This document shows positions 8,100 through 15,252 of a DNA stretch of 27,569 bases, piece after piece. The stretch's first letter is position 1; each line of letters opens with the position of its first letter. This DNA comes from CAIOZA01 sp964464375 (GTDB lineage Bacteria; Bacteroidota; Ignavibacteria; Kapaibacteriales; UBA2268): positions 1 through 27,569 of the forward strand of contig CAYXFU010000043.1 in assembly GCA_964464375.1 (NCBI GenBank), given 5' to 3'. The translations under genes were made by a program, and so were the position numbers. The notes under the pieces were generated by a model. That model was not told the origin of the DNA and did not search any database. It saw only the letters and a program-made list of their open reading frames with translations.

Positions 8100-10151
8100 T
8101 TAGCCAATTTTTGTTTTAGAAATTTTTCCGTCAGCCGCTTTTATCCTTTGAATTTCATCCCTTAACTCAGCCGCTCGCTCGAAGTCCAGATTCCTTGCAG
8201 CATTCTTCATTTCTATGAACAGCTGATCGGCGAGTTCATTCCTCTGCACAGGGGTTAGATACTTGACAACCGGCTCTGCAGCTTTCATAAGCTTCTTAGC
8301 TCCAGCTTCTTCTATTCTTTCCGAACGCAAATGCTGAATGTCGGCAACTGATGTAGAGTTTAGAATTTCCTCAAGAGATTTATAAACAGTTACCGGATTA
8401 ATTCCATGCACTTCGTTATATTCAGCCTGAAGTTTTCTTCTTCTGTTTGTCTCATCTATCAGTACCTGCATTGAACGAGTTATCCTATTCGCATAGAGGA
8501 TAACAAGTCCATCGGAATTTCTCGCTGTTCTGCCGGCAATCTGTAGAAGAGCTCTCTCACTTCGAAGGAACCCTTCCTTGTCTGCATCGAGAATAGCTAC
8601 CAACGAAACCTCCGGCAAATCAAGTCCCTCTCTCAAAAGGTTTACTCCCACAAGAACATCATATTCTCCAATCCTCAAATCTCTGATAATCGCTACTCTA
8701 TCCAGGGATAAAACATCTGAATGTATGTAATTTACTTTTATCTGAAGATTCTGTAAGTATTCTGTCAGATCCTCACTCATTCGCTTGGTGAGAGTTGTAA
8801 CGAGCACTCTGTGCCCCATCGCTGTTCTGCCTCTTATCTCGTGAATCAGATCATCAATCTGATTTGCAACCGGTCGCACACTTATTTGCGGATCCAGAAG
8901 TCCTGTTGGACGTATAACCTGTTCTGTTACCACTCCGGCACACTGCTCCAACTCAAAAGCTCCGGGTGTTGCACTTAGAAAAATCACCTGATTAATATCT
9001 TTTTCTATCTCTTCGAATTTCAATGGACGATTTTCTAATGCTGAAGGTAAACGAAAACCATGCTCAACAAGTGTTGTTTTCCTAGATCTGTCACCGTTGT
9101 ACATTGCCTTCAGCTGAGGAACAGTAACGTGGCTCTCATCGATAATTAACAGAAAATCTTTTGGAAAATAATGGAACAAAGTCTCGGGAGTATCGCCAAA
9201 ATTCCTCCCCGAAAGGTGCATTGAATAATTCTCGATACCGGAGCAATAGCCCACTTCCTTCATCATTTCCAGATCAAATATTGTCCTTTGCTCCAGCCTT
9301 TGAGCTTCAAGGAGTTTATCCATCAATCTCAGTTCTTTCAGTCTTTCATAAAGTTCATCCTTGATGAGACCCATCGCACTTTTAAGCTGGTTTTCGGATG
9401 TGGCAAACAATTTCGCAGGATATAAGGTTATCGATTCCAGTTTCTCAATTTGCTTACCTGTTACCGAATCGATCCATGAAATTTTGTCAATTTCATCGCC
9501 AAAGAGCTCAATTCTGAGAGCTGTCCTCATCTCGTAAGCAGGTATCAGATCAATGACATCTCCACGAACGCGAAAAGTGCCGCGAACAAAATCATAGTCA
9601 TTCCTCGTAAAGTGCATCTCTGCAAGTTTATAGATCAATTTTTGTCGTGAAAGCTTCTGCCCAACATGAATCGGATAAAGCATCGAAAGGAAATCATCTT
9701 TGCGTCCGATAGAGTAGATACAGCTGACAGAGGCAACGATTATCACATCGCGTCTGCCGTCAACCAGTGAGCTCGATGCTTTTAGCCTCAATCTGTCTAT
9801 TTCGTCATTTATAGAGAAATCTTTCTCTATATAAGTATCAGTAGTCGGAATGTAAGCTTCCGGTTGGTAGTAATCATAATACGAAATGAAATACTCAACT
9901 GCATTAGTTGGGAAAAAGTGTTTGAACTCGCTGTAGAGCTGAGCCGCAAGAGTTTTGTTCGGAGAAATTACGAGAGTAGGTCTCTGCACTTGTTCAATAA
10001 CATTCGAAATTGTAAATGTCTTTCCGGAACCTGTGATGCCTAGTAATGTCTGGAACTTGTCTCCACGCTCCAAACCTTCCTTAAGCTCCAGTATCGCCTG
10101 AGGCTGATCACCGGAAGGACTATAACTTGATATTAACTTAAAATCAGGCAT
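8100..10151 (-). CDS. uvrB: Excinuclease ABC subunit B
   Basis: Damage-verifying helicase of nucleotide excision repair. It is loaded by UvrA and then recruits the nuclease UvrC. The 683-residue protein is full length. Walker A is GITGSGKT at residues 38-45. The damage-probing beta-hairpin region YYDYYQPEAYIPTTDTYIEK is at 91-110. The Walker B region with IIDESH is at 336-341. VGVNLLREGLDLPEVSLVAILDADKEGF and the QIAGRTARN motif mark the second helicase domain. The C-terminal UVR helix pair (IEMKNAARNLDFERAAELRDEI) contacts UvrC. The ATG start gives the normal family N-terminus (MPDFKLISSYSPSGDQPQAI). lipB follows 18 bp later. No LexA-like box was recognised in the 199 bp upstream. Confidence 0.98.
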   Translation of the reverse strand: MPDFKLISSYSPSGDQPQAILELKEGLERGDKFQTLLGITGSGKTFTISNVIEQVQRPTLVISPNKTLAAQLYSEFKHFFPTNAVEYFISYYDYYQPEAYIPTTDTYIEKDFSINDEIDRLRLKASSSLVDGRRDVIIVASVSCIYSIGRKDDFLSMLYPIHVGQKLSRQKLIYKLAEMHFTRNDYDFVRGTFRVRGDVIDLIPAYEMRTALRIELFGDEIDKISWIDSVTGKQIEKLESITLYPAKLFATSENQLKSAMGLIKDELYERLKELRLMDKLLEAQRLEQRTIFDLEMMKEVGYCSGIENYSMHLSGRNFGDTPETLFHYFPKDFLLIIDESHVTVPQLKAMYNGDRSRKTTLVEHGFRLPSALENRPLKFEEIEKDINQVIFLSATPGAFELEQCAGVVTEQVIRPTGLLDPQISVRPVANQIDDLIHEIRGRTAMGHRVLVTTLTKRMSEDLTEYLQNLQIKVNYIHSDVLSLDRVAIIRDLRIGEYDVLVGVNLLREGLDLPEVSLVAILDADKEGFLRSERALLQIAGRTARNSDGLVILYANRITRSMQVLIDETNRRRKLQAEYNEVHGINPVTVYKSLEEILNSTSVADIQHLRSERIEEAGAKKLMKAAEPVVKYLTPVQRNELADQLFIEMKNAARNLDFERAAELRDEIQRIKAADGKISKTKIG

Positions 10152-10350
10152 TTTTAAAAATAAATATTTATCAATCTAATAAAGACTGAATTTTGATTCT
10201 ATTATTGATAGAAAATTTCCAGTATTTTCTTTTCTTTGCTCAAAATTTAGGAAATGAAGTTGAGTGGTATTTTGTATGCGACATGAAGAAAAAATAAAAT
10301 GATGGATATTGACTTGATTGTTTGATGTGCTTAAAAATAATGAAAATTCA

Positions 10351-10578
10351 TTATTTTATATGCAAAAAATCTTCAACGCTAATTCCAGCTTGATTAATGA
10401 TCGCTTTCATTGTTCCTTCCGGCATATCCCTATTGTGTCTGGCAATTGTTGTGAATCTGTCAGTGTTAGGATTATACCAAATTTCATGACTACCGGTAGC
10501 ATTTCGGTAAAACTCAAAGCCTAATACTTTTAATCTTTTTATAATTTCTCTGTATGAAAAGCCTGCAAGCCTTCCCAT
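10351..10578 (-). CDS. hicA: HicA-family toxin (mRNA interferase)
   Basis: Small 75-residue protein of the HicA/YcfA family, dsRNA-binding-like ribonucleases that cut mRNA until bound by HicB. Family marks are the start SYREIIKRLKVLGFEFYRNA, the GSH motif at residues 29-31 with catalytic His31, and the ending ARHNRDMPEGTMKAIINQAGIS. Its ATG overlaps the stop of the upstream antitoxin by one base (TAATG), so translation is probably coupled. The order is antitoxin first, the reverse of the classical hicAB layout but common in this family. Confidence 0.9.
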   Translation of the reverse strand: MGRLAGFSYREIIKRLKVLGFEFYRNATGSHEIWYNPNTDRFTTIARHNRDMPEGTMKAIINQAGISVEDFLHIK

Positions 10579-10799
10579 TACAATTCCATTATTACAGGAT
10601 ACTTGAATTTATTTTTTACTTGTTTTAGTCCGGATAATTCTTGTCTTGCATCAAGTATTTTTCGAGCAACATCCTTAGCTATTTCAATAGTTTCATTTAT
10701 TGTTCTTCCTTGTGCAACTAATCCCTGGACTTGTTCAGATGTAGCAAGGAAGTATCCCTCTGGTAATTTTTCAATATTCAACGATATGTAAAATGACAT
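10578..10799 (-). CDS. hicB: HicB-family antitoxin
   Basis: 73-residue protein with the HicB partial RNase H-like fold: LNIEKLPEGYFLATSEQVQGLVAQGRTINETIEIAKDVARKIL matches the family pattern of a strand, GYxA, a short loop, GLVAQG and then a helix. It is expected to mask the HicA active site. There is no room for a helix-turn-helix or ribbon-helix-helix tail, so self-repression by this protein alone is doubtful. An AAGGA-like Shine-Dalgarno precedes the ATG. The FadL-like gene ends 50 bp upstream on the same strand, with a possible TTCAGACAA-family fragment between them, so read-through transcription is possible. Confidence 0.88.
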   Translation of the reverse strand: MSFYISLNIEKLPEGYFLATSEQVQGLVAQGRTINETIEIAKDVARKILDARQELSGLKQVKNKFKYPVIMEL

Positions 10800-10806
10800 C
10801 TTTTAT

Positions 10807-10840
10807 AATCCTTATATCAATCAATCTAAATCACAGTTCT
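10807..10840 (+). repeat. Possible partial TTCAGACAA-family repeat
   Basis: AATCC-rich sequence ends TAAATCACAGTTCT, resembling the AAATCACAGTTCAG end of the copy at 672-709. It is short and could be chance. Confidence 0.3.
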
Positions 10841-10849
10841 TCTTTTTCA

Positions 10850-12307
10850 TTAATATCTATATGTCAGCTGGACGGCTATATTAGTTGGTGTCTGCTTTAA
10901 AATGTAAAGAGATCCTGTTTCCTGTGTCCCATAATTGGTTCTAAGCTGTGAATATGAAGTCCAGCGGTAAAGTCCATCTATTCTGACATTATCCCCAACA
11001 TAAATGCCTGCGCCAAATCCAATTGTCTGACGGTTTGCACCATCAATATTGTCAGAGTAAGGTGATGTTATTGACTGATAACTTCCGCGGACAACAACCG
11101 GAACGACCTGCAAATCATACTCAAACCCTAATCCCCAGGTCAACTGACCGACAAGGCTTGTTGCAATTGTTTTGTTCAAAGCATTGAAATGAGCATTAAT
11201 TTCTCTGAAGTTCACCAATGATCCATCCGGAGCAGTGAATTTAACCTGAGTTGCATCCATATACTCTATTCCTGCTGTTACCGTTAAACCAACCAAATTG
11301 AACGACATTCCACCTGAGAACACAAATGGTGTAGTAACATGATAATCAATCGAAGAAAGATCAGGATCATAAGGATTTGGATCAAGAACTGATTTATACT
11401 TGGCTTCAGCAAATATACCGTAGTCCTCTTTGATTGAGTAATAAGACGGGAACTTGATTGTAGCTCCAAGACGCATAAAGTTGGATAACTTACCTATTAT
11501 TCCAATTGACCCAGATATTCCAGTAACCTGCTGGTCAATAATTTCGTTAACGTCAACTGAACTTACATTCGAAGTCTCATAGAGAACTGTATCAAGCCGT
11601 GTGTATATATTTCTGGAATCAAACTCAGTAAAATCTCGATTGTATTTATATTGACCCCATTTGTAGTTGAATGTAGCACCTATAGATAAACTCGGGTTGA
11701 TTTCAAAAGCACCGCTAACTAAGAAGTTCTGCAAACCTCCGGATTCATCAACATAAGCAGACTGCTGAAGACTATCGTTTACTGCCGTTTGAAGATTTGG
11801 GCTGGCAAGAAAAATGTGATAAGCCCAATTGTCCACATAATTTCTTGTGCCGTATTGTGCCTGATATCCTGTATAAGTATTATTTGGATTGAATCCTGAA
11901 TACTCATACTTATTAGAGAAATTACTTTCCTGTATGTATCCAATGGAGATAGCAGCATTGTGATTCTCTGTCTTGAATGGGAATACCATACCAATCTGAG
12001 AGAAGTTCACATTGTTGGAGCTGAAGGTTGATATCTGATCAATGAAATTAACTTCATTCCCATTGTGCTGAAAGTCCAGTCCTACGTTCAGCTCTGACTT
12101 TGCCATAAGCGAAAGTCCGGCAGGATTAAAATTTGTCGCATTGAAGTCATCACTTATTCCGTTGAATGATACGCCCAAAGCACCAACCCTTGCTGAACTA
12201 ATGCCGTTGGGAGTAGCATAACGTAAAGCGTCCTCTATATATTGAGCATTAGCAATCCCTATTCCGCAAATTATTATTATAGCGGATACTAAAATTCTTT
12301 TAACCAT
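10850..12307 (-). CDS. Outer-membrane transport protein, OmpP1/FadL/TodX-like
   Basis: Predicted 485-residue beta-barrel of the family that imports fatty acids and other hydrophobic compounds. It has a signal peptide (MVKRILVSAIIIICGIGIANA), then RYATPNGISSARVGALGVSFNGISDD..ATNFNPAGLSLM, the usual FadL-like N-terminal hatch and NPAG motif. Alternating barrel strands follow, with a terminal strand ending in tyrosine (NIAVQLTYRY). The substrate cannot be told. I start at the ATG at 12307. A GTG three codons upstream (12316) overlaps the stop of the preceding lipoprotein gene by four bases (GTGA). Either start makes the two genes translationally coupled, so the lipoprotein and this barrel probably work together. 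It is not PorV, lacking the GGAAVPFL start. Confidence 0.8.
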   Translation of the reverse strand: MVKRILVSAIIIICGIGIANAQYIEDALRYATPNGISSARVGALGVSFNGISDDFNATNFNPAGLSLMAKSELNVGLDFQHNGNEVNFIDQISTFSSNNVNFSQIGMVFPFKTENHNAAISIGYIQESNFSNKYEYSGFNPNNTYTGYQAQYGTRNYVDNWAYHIFLASPNLQTAVNDSLQQSAYVDESGGLQNFLVSGAFEINPSLSIGATFNYKWGQYKYNRDFTEFDSRNIYTRLDTVLYETSNVSSVDVNEIIDQQVTGISGSIGIIGKLSNFMRLGATIKFPSYYSIKEDYGIFAEAKYKSVLDPNPYDPDLSSIDYHVTTPFVFSGGMSFNLVGLTVTAGIEYMDATQVKFTAPDGSLVNFREINAHFNALNKTIATSLVGQLTWGLGFEYDLQVVPVVVRGSYQSITSPYSDNIDGANRQTIGFGAGIYVGDNVRIDGLYRWTSYSQLRTNYGTQETGSLYILKQTPTNIAVQLTYRY

Positions 12308-12312
12308 ATTTA

Positions 12313-13251
12313 TCACTTTGTCTTAGTCGAACTTCTTGATGAATTACTTGAAGAACCCGAATTCTCTGATTTTCCTGAACTCTCTGATTTCCCTGAACTG
12401 CTTGAGGGTTTAGACTCTGTACTCTGGCTTGGTTTATAACCAGAACCTGATGAATTGCTATTCGGGCTGTCGTATTTTATTTTCTCTCCCGACCTGGGTG
12501 ATTTACTTGAACCCATCGGAGAAGTAGATTCAGAAGCTTTCCTTTCGGGAGTTGTTGGCTTATAGATTATCTTTGGTGCTGACTGCGCATTGTTGCCTAT
12601 ACCTTGAGATTTAACCGGTAGAGTTGACTTAGTAGCACCTCTTACAGATTTCGATGATGATGCACCGGCATAAGGTTTTTCTATTGTTGAGTATGTACCT
12701 CTGCTAGGTCCAAAATCTCTTATAGCATAATTGTTTCTGCGGTTCTCATTGTCATGGTTACGTTTCCAGCCATTATCATGCCCCGGACGATAGTAATGTC
12801 CGTAGTTATATCCGTACCAGTCCCACCATGGATTGCGATTATATATCCAAGGACTATAATAAATCGGACAATAGGAATAGAATGGTGAATACCAATCATA
12901 GATATCATACATACCCCAACCCATATTGAAATACATTCCGGAAAAAGGTCTGTTGTAATATGAATACGTGCGATCCCACCATGGCACGACGACTGGCATG
13001 TAGTATGGCGGCATATAGCCGGCACTGTATGAAATCTGAAAATTATCGCGATCGTCATATTCTTCGCGTAAAGGATTGACCCATTCGGCATCATCATCTG
13101 TAATGGATTGCGCCGGAGCAACTTTTTCGATATGCTTCGGAGAATTAGTATAACCGAAGTACTCGTTGCGTGTTACATTGTTAACTGTACATCCGTTAAG
13201 CATTACTGCAAAACCTGCCAGAAACATTGCGAAATAAAGTGTCTTTTTCAT
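12313..13251 (-). CDS. Tyr/Trp-rich lipoprotein with Ser/Lys-rich tail
   Basis: I do not recognise a named family. The 312-residue product has a lipoprotein signal (MKKTLYFAMFLAGFAVMLNGC, lipidated Cys21). Residues about 75-160 are extremely rich in Tyr, Trp, Pro, Gly and Asn (PPYYMPVVVPWWDRTYSYYN, NPWWDWYGYNYGHYYRPG). The last 110 or so residues are a low-complexity Ser/Lys/Gly/Pro tail. This suggests a surface or periplasmic protein with an aromatic patch and a flexible tail, with no catalytic motif. A strong Shine-Dalgarno (AAGGAGG, 13258-13264) lies six bases before the ATG. Promoter elements lie at 13334-13363. It is coupled to the FadL-like gene by stop/start overlap, so a role in assembly or function of that barrel, or in the envelope, is an inference. 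Confidence 0.8.
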   Translation of the reverse strand: MKKTLYFAMFLAGFAVMLNGCTVNNVTRNEYFGYTNSPKHIEKVAPAQSITDDDAEWVNPLREEYDDRDNFQISYSAGYMPPYYMPVVVPWWDRTYSYYNRPFSGMYFNMGWGMYDIYDWYSPFYSYCPIYYSPWIYNRNPWWDWYGYNYGHYYRPGHDNGWKRNHDNENRRNNYAIRDFGPSRGTYSTIEKPYAGASSSKSVRGATKSTLPVKSQGIGNNAQSAPKIIYKPTTPERKASESTSPMGSSKSPRSGEKIKYDSPNSNSSGSGYKPSQSTESKPSSSSGKSESSGKSENSGSSSNSSRSSTKTK

Positions 13252-13333
13252 TTTAATCCTCCTTAATTATAATCGGATTAACGTAAAAGTTAATAAATAG
13301 TTGCAGAAAAAGTGAATGATCACTAATCAAAAG

Positions 13334-13363
13334 CAAACTTAAATCAAAAAAATGAAACCACAA
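13334..13363 (-). promoter_or_regulatory. Bacteroidota-type promoter of the lipoprotein-barrel operon
   Basis: Minus strand TTG (13361-13363), a 19-nt spacer, then TAAGTTTG (13334-13341), an exact TAnnTTTG match. The predicted 5' leader is roughly 75 nt, ending in the AAGGAGG site. Confidence 0.65.
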
Positions 13364-13376
13364 TGAAAGAAAAATA

Positions 13377-13408
13377 TTTTTATAGAAAATAAATTTACCG
13401 TATATTTG
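13377..13408 (+). promoter_or_regulatory. Promoter of tRNA-Leu
   Basis: TATATTTG at 13401-13408 matches TAnnTTTG, and a TTTT at 13377-13380 sits 20 nt upstream in the -33 position (imperfect). Transcription would start close to the tRNA 5' end. Confidence 0.6.
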
Positions 13409-13414
13409 CAGTTC

Positions 13415-13498
13415 GCTCGGATGGCGGAACCGGTAGACGCACAGGACTTAAAATCCTGTGGGAGCAATCCCGTGAGGGTTCAAGTCCCTCTCCGAGTA
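13415..13498 (+). tRNA. tRNA-Leu (anticodon UAA)
   Basis: 84-nt class II tRNA: acceptor GCTCGGA with TCCGAGT (G-U at the first pair), D arm GGCGGAACCGGTAGACGC, anticodon arm CAGGA-CTTAAAA-TCCTG with TAA, variable arm GGGAGCAATCCC, T arm GAGGGTTCAAGTCCCTC, discriminator A. CCA is not encoded. Confidence 0.95.
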
Positions 13499-13889
13499 CA
13501 GATAGACGTTTGTAATGTCAATAAAATCAAAAATTTACAGGTTTAGCTAAATTGCCGTAAACAGAAAACAAAACAGTTATAGGGCATTTATTGAATTACT
13601 AACAAATTAAATAAGAAAGACACTGGATTTCTATATTCAGTGTCTTTTGCTTTTAAGAAGTTGTTAACCAAAATAAAGAAAATAGCAAAACTTGGGCTAT
13701 GCAAATATATTTTCCAGACTCGCTATAAAAGCTTTTCTATCCCATTTCCCATAAGTTATGGTCAACAACACTTGCAATTTAATTATGAGCCTATGATAAG
13801 GCAGGAAATTGACTTTAAGAGATGATGGCTAATGCAATGACCTATTAATATTTCTTGATGCTAAATGCTCAGAAATCATTGTATTATAT
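13499..13889. other. Gap between tRNA-Leu and the T9SS cargo gene
   Basis: It contains the hairpin at 13616-13648. The remaining sequence (13649-13889) has short open frames on both strands but no signal, family motif or ribosome site that would support a gene. Confidence 0.5.
13616..13648. terminator. Bidirectional hairpin terminator
   Basis: AAAGACACTG pairs with CAGTGTCTTT around a 12-nt loop and runs into T-rich sequence in both directions. It can end the tRNA-Leu transcript (+) and the cargo gene transcript (-), which stops at 13890. Confidence 0.7.
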
Positions 13890-15101
13890 TTATAGCTTCA
13901 CAAACTTCCCAACTATATCACCAAACCGCACAAAATACATGCCCGGAGCTAAGCCGGAAACATCGATCCTAACTCTTTCCCCTCCTTTCCAAGGAGGGGT
14001 GTCAAGAAGTGACGGGGTGGTCTGTATTTCTCCCAGAAAATTATAAATCCTCACATCGCTTAGATCGGACACGGCACGCCGTGTCCCTACGGATATTTCA
14101 ATAAAATCTGTCACCGGATTTGGTGTGCATACTATCTCTTCTACCGTTGTTTCTTCATCAACGCTTGTGTATTTCACACTACGATAGACAACATCTCCTG
14201 TCAAACCCAGATATAGAGTGTTATCTCCTGTTTTGCCGATACTTCTGCAGTCGAATGAGTTAAGACCTGTGTTCACATCCGTCCATGTTGCTCCCTTGTC
14301 CGCTGATGTCATCACACCCTGATTTGTAGCGATGAACAGCATATTATTTAATTCTAGAATTTCTCTGAAAGCACGTCCATTGGAGGCAGTAAGTATTTTT
14401 GTAAATGATGTCCCTTCGTCAATACTATGATAAACAGAACTATCGGACATAATATAGTATGAATCATCCGTGCTGATCAATAGGTTATTGAATACTCTTT
14501 TAATTTGAATTTTCTTATTAAATAATTCTTTATATGTGATTGGATCTAATTTTTTAATATTGATAGTATCAGAATATTGACCAATAAGCACTATTTCATC
14601 CTGATTATTAATAAATACTCTATAAGAAAAATTAGTTGTTATATTCTCTACAACAATATCCCAGTTAATTTGATTCGATGATTTAAATAACGATGAACTT
14701 GCATAGTAAAGGTCATGTTTACTATTCTCAGCCATGGGATTATGACCTGATCCCTCACAAAAGTCGAAGGTAAGTCCTCCATCCAAGGATAAATAATAAT
14801 CTTGGGGAATGGGTCCACTGATGCTGACCCATAAATAATCCATTTTTGAAACATAGGCATGGTTCATAGGAAAATGCCCTTGAAAAATTGGATTGTCAAT
14901 TAATGATAGCTCTTTAACATTTATTTTGTAAAGTTTAACTGGCCAACCAGCGGTGCTAACACAAAATGCCAATTTATTGCCACATAATATGTAATTAATG
15001 TTGTCTCCTCCATAAGGTCCATCCAGTGGTTCCCAGAAATTCTGTGCTTTAGCCGAGAGAGAAAACATAATCACAAACAAAAAGATTAAACGTGGTTTCA
15101 T
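13890..15101 (-). CDS. T9SS-exported Asp-box protein with sorting domain (short paralogue)
   Basis: 403-residue surface or secreted protein. Signal peptide MKPRLIFLFVIMFSLSAKAQ is followed by NFWEPLDGPYGG. The body has Asp-box/BNR-type turns (YLSLDGGLTFD, YHSIDEGTSFT, TSADKGATWTDVNTGL), typical of beta-propellers. The specific ligand is unknown. The last 80 or so residues (from EIVCTPNPVTDFIEIS to GMYFVRFGDIVGKFVKL) are a T9SS type A sorting domain, so PorU/PorV are its likely export partners. Two in-frame palindromic repeats interrupt this domain: VGTRRAV (about 338-344, from 14067-14086) and TTPSLLDTPPWKGGER (about 361-376, from 13975-14021). It is a tandem paralogue of the next gene. After the first 32 or so residues it resumes at the equivalent of that protein's residue 340 or so, so about 305 residues are missing by internal deletion. 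Confidence 0.85.
   Translation of the reverse strand: MKPRLIFLFVIMFSLSAKAQNFWEPLDGPYGGDNINYILCGNKLAFCVSTAGWPVKLYKINVKELSLIDNPIFQGHFPMNHAYVSKMDYLWVSISGPIPQDYYLSLDGGLTFDFCEGSGHNPMAENSKHDLYYASSSLFKSSNQINWDIVVENITTNFSYRVFINNQDEIVLIGQYSDTINIKKLDPITYKELFNKKIQIKRVFNNLLISTDDSYYIMSDSSVYHSIDEGTSFTKILTASNGRAFREILELNNMLFIATNQGVMTSADKGATWTDVNTGLNSFDCRSIGKTGDNTLYLGLTGDVVYRSVKYTSVDEETTVEEIVCTPNPVTDFIEISVGTRRAVSDLSDVRIYNFLGEIQTTPSLLDTPPWKGGERVRIDVSGLAPGMYFVRFGDIVGKFVKL
13975..14021 (+). repeat. Hairpin-tail repeat copy A, inside a coding sequence
   Basis: Stem CCCCTCCTT/AAGGAGGGG with loop TCC, second small hairpin GTCA-AGAAG-TGAC, then tail GGGGTGGT. It lies in frame and antisense inside the sorting domain of the 13890-15101 gene. 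Confidence 0.8.
14067..14086. repeat. GGACACGGC palindrome inside a coding sequence
   Basis: GGACACGGC-AC-GCCGTGTCC, a perfect 9-bp stem, read as VGTRRAVS in the sorting domain of the 13890-15101 gene. It has no counterpart in the paralogue, which has a different repeat at this loop. Confidence 0.6.
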
Positions 15102-15141
15102 GGTATTTATCCTATAGTTTTTTAGAAAATTCCATTTGATA

Positions 15142-15190
15142 TTGTCTGAACTGTGATTTCAGGGATTTATGTGATTAAAAGCATGATTAA
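15142..15190 (-). repeat. TTCAGACAA-type repeat in the leader of the short paralogue
   Basis: Minus strand copy ending GAAATCACAGTTCAGACAA. It is nearly the same as 17402-17450, and both sit at the same distance upstream of their cargo gene, so this copy was probably duplicated along with the gene. Confidence 0.65.
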
Positions 15191-15197
15191 TACATCT

Positions 15198-15250
15198 ACC
15201 ACCCCGTCTCGACTGCGTCGAGCCACCCCTCCTTGGAAAAGGAGGGGAAA
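15198..15250 (-). repeat. Hairpin-tail repeat copy B
   Basis: Minus strand: stem CCCCTCCTT/AAGGAGGGG with loop TTCC, second hairpin CTCGAC-TGC(or GCA)-GTCGAG, tail ACGGGGTGGT. It begins right after the stop codon of the 15253-17361 gene, so it lies in that gene's 3' untranslated region. Confidence 0.8.
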
Positions 15251-15252
15251 AA

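Noticed and set aside
13640..13825. Open frame of 61 codons after tRNA-Leu
   Set aside because: It begins with GTG inside the terminator hairpin, has no ribosome site and no recognisable motif.
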